64,000 nt of DNA from contig NZ_JYII01000006.1 of NCBI RefSeq assembly GCF_000948415.1, forward strand, positions 372,001 to 436,000, given 5' to 3'. Shown here piece by piece: positions 57,854 through 64,000 of the stretch. Source of the stretch: Thalassospira sp. HJ. GTDB lineage: Bacteria > Pseudomonadota > Alphaproteobacteria > Rhodospirillales > Thalassospiraceae. The position numbers and the translations under genes were made by a program. A model generated the notes under the pieces. It was not told the origin of the DNA and searched no databases. It was given only the letters and a program-made list of their open reading frames with translations. The first letter of the stretch is position 1. Each line of letters begins with the position of its first letter.

Positions 57854-58554
57854 ATATCAAGCATCATCCAACCGATCAGACATTGATGGATTATGCCAGT
57901 GGTTCCCTGTCGCAAGCGATGGAGCTTTTGGTCGCAACCCACATGACCGTGTGTCCGCACTGCCGCGACAAGGTCACCGGGTATGAGACCATGGGCGGTG
58001 CTGCGCTTGAAACCACAGACAGCATGTCGATGGGGGATCATTCGCTTGATCACGTCATGGCAATGCTTGAGCGTGAAACCGCGAATGAAAACATCGTCAC
58101 ACAGGAATTGCCATCGCTCCGCCGGGTTGCGGTTGGCGAAAGCATTACCGGTAGCGCCATGAGCGCCCTGCCAAGGCCGCTTGCCGATTTGTTGCCCGAT
58201 GATGTGATGTCGCTTGATGATATTCCGTGGAAAACGCTTGCACCGGGTGTGAAGCATTTTCAGCTGAAATCAATCGAAAGCAAGGGCACCGTGCGCCTGA
58301 TGAAGATCGCACCGGGTGTGTCGATCCCCGATCACGGGCACCATGGTCATGAAATGACGCTTTTGATCAAGGGATCCTATATCGACGAGATCGGCCGGTT
58401 CCGTGCCGGTGATGTCGCGGATCTTGATGATGATGTTGATCATCAACCGATTGCCGATACGGCCGAGGAATGCATCTGCCTGATCGCAACCGATGCCCCG
58501 ATGAAGTTCAATCGCCTGCTGCCGAAATTGCTGCAACCGTTCTTTGGCATCTGA
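57850..58554 (+). CDS. chrR: Zinc anti-sigma factor ChrR
   Basis: A 234-residue cytoplasmic anti-sigma factor. The N-terminal zinc site H6 (or H5), H31, C35, C38 matches R. sphaeroides ChrR residue numbers H6/H31/C35/C38 and binds RpoE. The C-terminal cupin (about 110-225) has DHGHHGHE (H162, H164/165, E168) and H198 as likely second metal ligands, required for the singlet-oxygen response in the homologue. It overlaps rpoE by 4 nt. A terminator follows. Confidence 0.93.
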   Translation: MNIKHHPTDQTLMDYASGSLSQAMELLVATHMTVCPHCRDKVTGYETMGGAALETTDSMSMGDHSLDHVMAMLERETANENIVTQELPSLRRVAVGESITGSAMSALPRPLADLLPDDVMSLDDIPWKTLAPGVKHFQLKSIESKGTVRLMKIAPGVSIPDHGHHGHEMTLLIKGSYIDEIGRFRAGDVADLDDDVDHQPIADTAEECICLIATDAPMKFNRLLPKLLQPFFGI

Positions 58555-58583
58555 TACCTGCTCCCAATGCGTCCCAACGCATC

Positions 58584-58622
58584 GAGGCCACGTTGGCAAC
58601 CTGCCTTCGGGGCCTCATTTTT
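58584..58622 (+). terminator. Terminator after rpoE-chrR
   Basis: GAGGCC (58584-58589) pairs with GGCCTC (58611-58616) around a 21-nt loop and is followed by ATTTTT. The loop is long, so confidence is moderate. Confidence 0.6.
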
Positions 58623-58630
58623 ATGGGCAG

Positions 58631-59518
58631 CTATTCGGCCGGCACCAACCAGCGCATCTGATGTTTTGCTGGCCCCGGCAGCTTGCAGGTTTTCGCAAGC
58701 CAGTCGCCGATTTCGCCAAGCTGCTGATCAAACTGCCAGGGCGGATTGACGACAAGAAGCCCCGTACCGCGCATGCGCCCCTTTGCCCCGCCCTGATCAG
58801 TAGCAAGTTCGGCACAGAGAACACCACCAGATGACTTGATCCCGGCAAATGATTTGCGAAGCTCGGTATCAAATCCGTCTTCGAGGATCGGATACCACAA
58901 CATGAAGGTTGCGGTTGGCCACTTTTCCCAGGCTTCACGCACGGCCTTGGCGGCCTTTTGATAGTCCTGTTTTACATCGTAACTCGGATCCATCAGCACC
59001 AGCCCGCGACGGATGGCCGGGGGCATCATGCCGACCACACCTTCATAGCCATCGCGTTTGTGCAGATGAATGCGCGCATCACGCTTGACCCGATGATGCA
59101 GTGTTTCATGTTCGCGCGGATGCAGCTCGATCAGAACCAGTTCATCGTCGTCGCGCAACATATCGCGCACAATGAACGGCGACCCCGGATAGAACGGACC
59201 ACGATAGCCATCACCTTCCCGCACACCATAATCCCGGCCCTTGGCAACCGGATCAAAGCCCGCGACGTAGCCTAAAAAATGCTGCAGCATTTCCGGTGCA
59301 TCGGAGCCAGCTTTGGCAAGCGCATAGCCGTCTTTCCATTCGCCGGTTTTGGCCGCCTGATCACTGCCCAGATCATACCAGCCCGACCCGGCATGGGTAT
59401 CGATCACGCAGAACGGCTTTTTCTTTTTACGCAGATGTTCAAGCACCAGCCAAAGGGCAGCATGTTTGTGCATATCGGCGAAATTCCCGGCGTGAAAGCC
59501 GTGCAGGTAGCTGAGCAT
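58631..59518 (-). CDS. rlmJ: 23S rRNA (adenine-2030-N6)-methyltransferase RlmJ
   Basis: A 295-residue SAM-dependent rRNA methyltransferase. MLSYLHGFHAGNFADMHKH is the RlmJ N-terminus, DTHAGSGWYDL the SAM motif, and VLMDPSYDVKQDY the catalytic DPxY motif. GGVLCAELATDQGGAKGRMRGTGLLVVNPPW in parts ends the fold. Length is a little above E. coli RlmJ (280). The RluE-like gene lies upstream on the same strand, 6 nt apart, so they may be cotranscribed. Confidence 0.95.
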   Translation of the reverse strand: MLSYLHGFHAGNFADMHKHAALWLVLEHLRKKKKPFCVIDTHAGSGWYDLGSDQAAKTGEWKDGYALAKAGSDAPEMLQHFLGYVAGFDPVAKGRDYGVREGDGYRGPFYPGSPFIVRDMLRDDDELVLIELHPREHETLHHRVKRDARIHLHKRDGYEGVVGMMPPAIRRGLVLMDPSYDVKQDYQKAAKAVREAWEKWPTATFMLWYPILEDGFDTELRKSFAGIKSSGGVLCAELATDQGGAKGRMRGTGLLVVNPPWQFDQQLGEIGDWLAKTCKLPGPAKHQMRWLVPAE

Positions 59519-59524
59519 AGCGGC

Positions 59525-60349
59525 TTATCCTTTCTTCGGGCGCGAACGATGACGTGCGGGCTTTGCTACGCCTGACCCGCGGCGCTGTCCGGTGTCGGGT
59601 ACCTTGTTTACCGCATCGTTGGGGGCATTGCGTTGGCGGGCTGATTTGTAACCACCCTTGCGTCGGCCGTTGCCGGGTTTGGTTACAGCACGTTCGCCAT
59701 CAGATTGGCTATCGGTGTTCACGTTGCCTTTATCTGGCAGCTGCTTGCGGCGCGGCGGCTTGGCCGATCCGGGCGAGAGTCTGCGATGGGTTGGCTGGGG
59801 TGCCTCGACCTCGATCACTTTCCATTCGCCCGGCGCCAGGCCATCGAGCGTCCAGTCGCCGATAGCACGACGGATCAGGCGCAAGGTCGGGAAACCGACT
59901 GCGGCCGTCATGCGGCGTACCTGACGGTTTTTGCCCTCGGTAATCGTCAGTTCGATCCAGCTTGTCGGGATGGCTTTGCGATAGCGCACCGGCGGATCGC
60001 GTTCCCAAAGTCCGGCCGGCTCATCAATCCGGCGCGCCTTGGCGGGCAAGGTCATGCCGTCTTTAAGCTCCACCCCATTCCTTAGCGCTTCAAGCGCTTC
60101 ATCGGTCGGTTCACCATCAACCTGCACCAGATAGGTTTTCGGCTTCTTGAATTTCGGATGGGCAATCTGGGCATTGAGTGGCCCATTGTCGGTCAGAAGC
60201 AACAAACCTTCACTGTCGCGATCAAGACGCCCGGCGGCATAGACACCGGGCAGATCGATATAGTCGGCCAAGGTCGCCCGACCGTTTTCACGGTCGGTGA
60301 ACTGGGTCAGAACGCCGTAAGGTTTGTTAAACAGGATCAATTGCGCCAT
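59525..60349 (-). CDS. RsuA/RluE-family pseudouridine synthase with basic tail
   Basis: A 274-residue rRNA pseudouridine synthase without an S4 domain. [16 protein letters not shown], catalytic [15 protein letters not shown], the [15 protein letters not shown] motif and [16 protein letters not shown] fit the RluE subgroup (23S U2457). After about residue 185 a low-complexity tail rich in Arg, Lys, Gly and Pro ([15 protein letters not shown]) is added, probably for RNA binding. An ATG nine nt upstream is an alternative start. Confidence 0.87.
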   Translation of the reverse strand: MAQLILFNKPYGVLTQFTDRENGRATLADYIDLPGVYAAGRLDRDSEGLLLLTDNGPLNAQIAHPKFKKPKTYLVQVDGEPTDEALEALRNGVELKDGMTLPAKARRIDEPAGLWERDPPVRYRKAIPTSWIELTITEGKNRQVRRMTAAVGFPTLRLIRRAIGDWTLDGLAPGEWKVIEVEAPQPTHRRLSPGSAKPPRRKQLPDKGNVNTDSQSDGERAVTKPGNGRRKGGYKSARQRNAPNDAVNKVPDTGQRRGSGVAKPARHRSRPKKG

Positions 60350-60397
60350 GGCGCGCATAAAACCAGCTTTGGCGAAGCTGTCAACTGGGTTCAGGGC

Positions 60398-61132
60398 CTA
60401 ATCCCGGATGAGATATTCCATGGTGGTGACCACGCGCACCGTCTTGTTGATCTGGTTGGCTTCCATCATGTTGGGCGCGCCATCAGCCGCCAAAATCTGA
60501 AACAGGCCCTGTGTCGCGCGACGGATACCGCCCAGTTCACCCCCTGAGTCCGTGGCAAATTGCTGGGCTGCTTCGCGGGCATTGGCAGTTGCCGCCGCGA
60601 TCATTTCCGGCTTGATGTCATTAAGACCGGTGAACAGGTAACTCGGCCCCGGGTTATAGCCCTGCCCACCCAGAACAACACCGCCTTGCAACAGTTTGCC
60701 GATATCCTGTGATGCCGCAACCACCGCATCAACATCATCGGTGCGAACCTGAATGGTCTGATTGACGATATAGCGGCTTTCAATCGGGCCGGATCGATAG
60801 GACTGAGCAAGCTGATCGGTCACTTGCAGGTTTTGCAGTTCGGTTGCTTCGCGCCAGATACCGTGGCTTGCGAGGAATTCAAAGAGGGTGTTGGTATCGG
60901 CATCGATCTTGGCCTGTGCATTTTGCAGCACATCATCGGTCGCAACATAGGTAATCGGCCAGACGGCCTTGTCGGCCTTTACATCGCGTTCGGCCAGCCC
61001 CTTGACCGTGACATAGCGATCAAGGGCGCGCATGTTTTCAATGCCGGTCCCGACCAGCCAGCCTGATGCCGCCAAGCCACCGGCAACAACGATGGCCGCG
61101 ACAACTTTTGCAAATCCCGATGATTGCGCCAT
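60398..61132 (-). CDS. SIMPL domain periplasmic protein
   Basis: A 244-residue protein with an N-terminal membrane anchor or signal (AKVVAAIVVAGGLAASGWLVG) and a SIMPL (DUF541, BP26-like) domain: YVTVKGLAERDVKADKAVW near the start, SRYIVNQTIQVRTDDVDAVV, and ATANAREAAQQFA near the end. BP26-type proteins form periplasmic oligomers; function is unclear. An SD-like GAGGG lies upstream. It is divergent from the D-lyxose isomerase gene. Confidence 0.87.
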   Translation of the reverse strand: MAQSSGFAKVVAAIVVAGGLAASGWLVGTGIENMRALDRYVTVKGLAERDVKADKAVWPITYVATDDVLQNAQAKIDADTNTLFEFLASHGIWREATELQNLQVTDQLAQSYRSGPIESRYIVNQTIQVRTDDVDAVVAASQDIGKLLQGGVVLGGQGYNPGPSYLFTGLNDIKPEMIAAATANAREAAQQFATDSGGELGGIRRATQGLFQILAADGAPNMMEANQINKTVRVVTTMEYLIRD

Positions 61133-61300
61133 GGTGCAGTTTCCCTCTGCAGTTCGTCTGTTCGGTTCCGGGCGATATGACAGATATGATATCGCCCGGA
61201 CTGACTTTCACGGTATCTGCCTGTTATCCGCATAAAAAACGGCGATTGCGGGGCAGTTTACCGCGACAAAGCTATTCACCCGCTGCCGAAACGAGAATCC

Positions 61301-61316
61301 TTTGAATGCATTCAAA
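61301..61316. promoter_or_regulatory. 16-bp perfect palindrome upstream of the D-lyxose isomerase gene
   Basis: TTTGAATGCATTCAAA is a perfect palindrome 88 nt before the start of the isomerase and 169 nt from the divergent SIMPL gene. It looks like a dimeric regulator site; the regulator is unknown. Confidence 0.5.
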
Positions 61317-61403
61317 AACTGTCGCATTCACCGCCCGGGCGTGGTAAAACCCGGCCAAATCATTCAACCGAACAGCCATCCACAACGCCACAAGAGGTCA
61401 TCC

Positions 61404-62081
61404 ATGCTGCGTTCTGAAATCAATGTCTGTATCGAGCATGCAAAGGAACTTTATGCATCCATCGCATTCAAGCTGCCTGAGTGGGCACATTACAGCCCGG
61501 CACAATGGGATGGCGAAGCCGATCTGGCGAAATGGTGTCGTGACCATCAGATGGGCTGGGACGTTACCGATTACGGTGAAGGCAATTTCGAAAAGCGCGG
61601 CCTGATCCTGTTTTGCCTGCGCAATGGCATTCTGCGCCAGCCGGGCGAAGTGCCCTATGCCGAAAAGATCATGATCGTTGGCGAGAATCAGGAATGCCCG
61701 TGGCATTACCACAAGGTCAAAATGGAAGACATCATCGTGCGTGGTGGCGGCAACCTCGTGATTGAGCTTTGCAACCTGACCGATGATGGTCAGATGGACC
61801 GCGAGAACGAAGTGCGCGTCCGCACCGATGGAAAGCTCAACATCCTGCCAGCCGGCGGCAAGGTTATTCTCGAGCCGGGGCAGAGCGTTACTCTTCCGCG
61901 CACGCTTGTCCACCGCTTCTATGGCGAAGAGGGCAAAGGCCCGGTAATTGTCGGCGAAGTCTCGCAGGTGAATGATGACCTGACTGACAACTACTTCTTT
62001 GATTGCGATGCACGCTTTACCCAGATCGAAGAAGACGTCGCACCGATCCATCCGCTGTGGAACGAACTGCCCAGCAGCTAA
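61404..62081 (+). CDS. D-lyxose/D-mannose ketol-isomerase (cupin)
   Basis: A 225-residue cupin sugar isomerase. CPWHYHKVKMEDIIVRGGGNLV carries the metal ligands (two His and Glu), with a further His in LPRTLVHRFYGEEG. The family interconverts D-lyxose with D-xylulose or D-mannose with D-fructose. I chose the ATG at 61404 because AGAGGT precedes it; an upstream in-frame ATG at 61302 would place 34 unrelated residues over the palindrome. A terminator follows. No sugar transport genes are adjacent. Confidence 0.9.
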   Translation: MLRSEINVCIEHAKELYASIAFKLPEWAHYSPAQWDGEADLAKWCRDHQMGWDVTDYGEGNFEKRGLILFCLRNGILRQPGEVPYAEKIMIVGENQECPWHYHKVKMEDIIVRGGGNLVIELCNLTDDGQMDRENEVRVRTDGKLNILPAGGKVILEPGQSVTLPRTLVHRFYGEEGKGPVIVGEVSQVNDDLTDNYFFDCDARFTQIEEDVAPIHPLWNELPSS

Positions 62082-62119
62082 GCGGCGTTTAAGCGAGGGT
62101 ACAGCCCGAAATACAAAAT

Positions 62120-62147
62120 GCCCTGCAGCAATGCTGCAGGGCTTTTT
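62120..62147 (+). terminator. Intrinsic terminator after the isomerase
   Basis: GCCCTGCAGC-AAT-GCTGCAGGGC is a perfect 10-bp stem followed by TTTTT. Confidence 0.92.
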
Positions 62148-62171
62148 GCTTGGATATTGCACATTCCCGGA

Positions 62172-63131
62172 TTATTCGGCAGGCGGCAGGTCTTCCTTGC
62201 TGCCAAGGATCTGGGTGAATTCCGGCATGTCGCGGAGCGGTTCAAATTCTTCCTCGGCCCAGGCCGGTTGGCGCATGGCATCGGACAGTTCGACCGCACG
62301 CTGCAGATCGGCAAGGGCGGCTTCCTTGAACCCAAGACCGGCATTGGCGCATGCGCGCTGATAATGGCCATTGGCACTTTCGGGTTCTTCTGCCAGCAAC
62401 CGGTTACACAGACTAAGTGCCCAGTCACGATCGCCAAGTTGAAGCGCCGCATCGGCCTTATAGGCCATGACTTCCGGATCACCCGGGGCGAGTTCAAGGA
62501 TCTTGTCATAGGTTTCGATCTTTGCCCGCGGATTACTCAGTTGGTTGGCCTGCAGCCACAGGGCATGAATTGTCTGGGTGCGCTCAATCTCGTGCTGATG
62601 TTCGTTGATCAGTTTGGATTTCAACAGCAGCTCGTTTTCAAGCGAGGTCAGGCGTCCTTCGAATTCCTGCGACAGACGTTGCAGTTCGGTATTGGCCAGA
62701 TTGCGCACGCTTGATTTCAGTTCGCGCAAGGACTGCCAGCCCAGCATGGTCAGAAGCGCACCGACGGCGGCCACGAAATAGAAGAAATAGGTCACCGTGT
62801 TCGACGAATATGAAATCGCCTTGTCGATGGCCTCTAGCTGGCGGTTAACGACCTCGCGCAGCAATTCGGCGCGCATGCCCTGCATTTCGGTGCGCAGGTT
62901 TTTCAGTTCATCAAGAACGTAACGCTCCATCAGAGGCGGCATGTTGGAGCGCTCTTCGGCAGAGATCGGTCGATAATCAATCGACGGGGTTTCGGTCGTA
63001 CTGTCGGTGACCTGGCCATTGACGGTTGTCTGGTCGTCAGAACCGCTGGTCTGTGCCATGGCAGGTGTGCCCGACAAAGCAAAGCCCAACAGGACGGCGA
63101 TTGCCGCCATCAAAGCCGATAGTTTCCGCAT
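62172..63131 (-). CDS. TPR-containing membrane protein
   Basis: A 319-residue protein with a signal peptide (MRKLSALMAAIAVLLGFALSG, cleavage AMA-QT), an N-terminal helical region with coiled-coil character, one membrane segment (TVTYFFYFVAAVGALLTMLGW), a long heptad-rich helix (SQEFEGRLTSLENELLLKS), and a C-terminal TPR domain (ILELAPGDPEVMAYKADAALQLGD and following). It is probably an envelope scaffold; no specific function is assigned. The ATG at 63131 starts the signal peptide; upstream in-frame codons give a charged extension. Confidence 0.78.
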   Translation of the reverse strand: MRKLSALMAAIAVLLGFALSGTPAMAQTSGSDDQTTVNGQVTDSTTETPSIDYRPISAEERSNMPPLMERYVLDELKNLRTEMQGMRAELLREVVNRQLEAIDKAISYSSNTVTYFFYFVAAVGALLTMLGWQSLRELKSSVRNLANTELQRLSQEFEGRLTSLENELLLKSKLINEHQHEIERTQTIHALWLQANQLSNPRAKIETYDKILELAPGDPEVMAYKADAALQLGDRDWALSLCNRLLAEEPESANGHYQRACANAGLGFKEAALADLQRAVELSDAMRQPAWAEEEFEPLRDMPEFTQILGSKEDLPPAE

Positions 63132-63355
63132 CTTGTTTTCCCGTTTTTCTTTTTCGGACCGAAGCCGTTTCCCGATGAAAGCACCCCAGGGCAAGGCAGC
63201 CTAGGATGCAGACGTGAATAAACCGATAAAATTACAACCTACGCACTCTATACGCGCATGTGACAAAACTGATATAACGCAGGTGCACAATGCGCGTCCC
63301 AGACTTAAAGAAGTGCCTATAAATTCCACGATACCACTCCTTCAGGTTCCCCGGA

Positions 63356-64000
63356 ATGCCTCAGCAAGAACAATACCGTCAGCGTTCTTACGCGCTGTCG
63401 CGTGAAGCGCTGGAATTAATTGATGAATTGGGTTTGAGCGCAAACCCGATCAATTATGCTGTGTTTTTTGCTTATGTGGAAAAGTCCAACGAAGACCTTG
63501 TGGCCCTGATTGACATTCTTCAAAGCAACCAGCGCGCGCTTGATGATGTGAAATGTCATGAACTCTATCAACGGTTTATCGAACCGGGCCGGGTCGATCT
63601 TCTGCGCAAAACCATTTCAAATGACCTGCTTAAACAGATGTCAGATCTGATTGATCGCATCTCGAATGGCAAGAACGTCATCACTGCTGCCGACCTGCGC
63701 AATGCAACCAACGACCTTCTGGGCGTTAGTACGCCATCCACCGCGCATCAAAGCAGCAAGCAGCACACCGACACAGATCAGGCACCAGTCGAAGTGACAC
63801 AACTGCTTCTTGATCTTGAGGAAATGAAACGCGAAGCCCATACCGACGGGCTGACAGGGATTGCCAACCGCAAGGCGTTCGATGAAAGCCTGCGCGATGC
63901 CGCCATGGCAACCATGGAAGGTGGCGAATGCCTGAGCATCCTTTTGATCGATATCGATCATTTCAAACGGATCAATGACACCCATGGCCATCAGGCCGGG
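63356..64000 (+). CDS. GGDEF diguanylate cyclase, N-terminal part (runs off the window)
   Basis: The first 215 codons are present. Residues 1-130 form a helical region (RQRSYALSREALELIDELGL, then NYAVFFAYVEKSNEDL). A coiled linker leads to the start of a GGDEF domain: REAHTDGLTGIANRKAFDE is the conserved DxLTGLxNRR box, and LLIDIDHFKRINDTHGHQAG is the metal/substrate strand. The GGDEF loop lies beyond position 64000, so activity cannot be judged. The DALTxxxNR form and N-terminal fold resemble stand-alone cyclases of alphaproteobacteria. Confidence 0.9.
   Translation, partial: MPQQEQYRQRSYALSREALELIDELGLSANPINYAVFFAYVEKSNEDLVALIDILQSNQRALDDVKCHELYQRFIEPGRVDLLRKTISNDLLKQMSDLIDRISNGKNVITAADLRNATNDLLGVSTPSTAHQSSKQHTDTDQAPVEVTQLLLDLEEMKREAHTDGLTGIANRKAFDESLRDAAMATMEGGECLSILLIDIDHFKRINDTHGHQAG

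Overview
This 64 kb window is chromosomal DNA of an alphaproteobacterium. The F1 ATP synthase operon (atpHAGDC) stands apart from Fo genes, the TCA genes run mdh-sucCD-sucAB-lpdA, an ECF sigma factor is paired with a ChrR-type zinc anti-sigma, and there are EcfG-like (GGAAC-N16/17-CGTT) promoter candidates. My best guess is a marine member of the Rhodospirillales close to Thalassospira; that genus is an inference from memory of gene content. I recognise no rRNA, tRNA, CRISPR array, prophage or complete insertion sequence.

Layout. 1-4300: five-gene arsenic operon (arsR, arsC, ACR3 pump, arsenic-type GAPDH, arsJ). 4301-6512: phoH with an unusual leader, and a FieF-like metal exporter. 6739-10001: cytochrome c maturation genes ccmF and ccmI without ccmG/ccmH between them. 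10324-13371: a stand-alone response regulator and an FtsX-type ABC permease. 13454-18381: atpHAGDC on the minus strand. 18793-22266: a MazG-like protein, a periplasmic solute-binding-like protein and PriA. 22438-26790: transaldolase, a palindromic element, DUF484-xerC, a YrhK protein, a GST and a methyltransferase. 26859-29417: a glutamine-synthetase-like ligase, a 2H-phosphoesterase-like protein and a small membrane protein. 29786-32158: nadA, nadC and a Nudix hydrolase. 32195-37246: a large MscS channel, ZntB and ZapE. 37865-46860: the TCA cluster. 47064-49577: a small three-repeat protein, methylglyoxal synthase, an AEC transporter and a pseudouridine synthase. 49730-58554: a photooxidative or lipid stress locus built around rpoE-chrR. 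58631-64000: RlmJ, an RluE-like synthase, a SIMPL protein, D-lyxose isomerase, a TPR membrane protein and the start of a GGDEF protein.

How the genes work together. The ars operon handles As(V) in two ways: reduction and As(III) efflux by ArsC and ACR3, or conversion to 1-arseno-3-phosphoglycerate by GAPDH and export by ArsJ. The TCA cluster encodes malate dehydrogenase, succinyl-CoA synthetase and the whole 2-oxoglutarate dehydrogenase complex. In the RpoE-ChrR locus, three similar TGATCY-N17-GTA sites lie in front of rpoE-chrR, a divergent five-gene operon (flavin oxidase, DUF1365, CFA-type methyltransferase, GPH transporter, DUF3833 lipoprotein) and a convergent operon (DUF6134, SDR, NTF2-like), which suggests one regulon.

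The features least explained by known annotation are: a 269-bp palindromic element at 23121-23389 that can fold as a three-way junction; a small ORF or RNA whose terminator sits directly before the phoH ribosome binding site; a 72-residue protein made of three repeats; a lone 2H phosphoesterase-like gene; and several strong 3' stem-loops that lack U-tracts.
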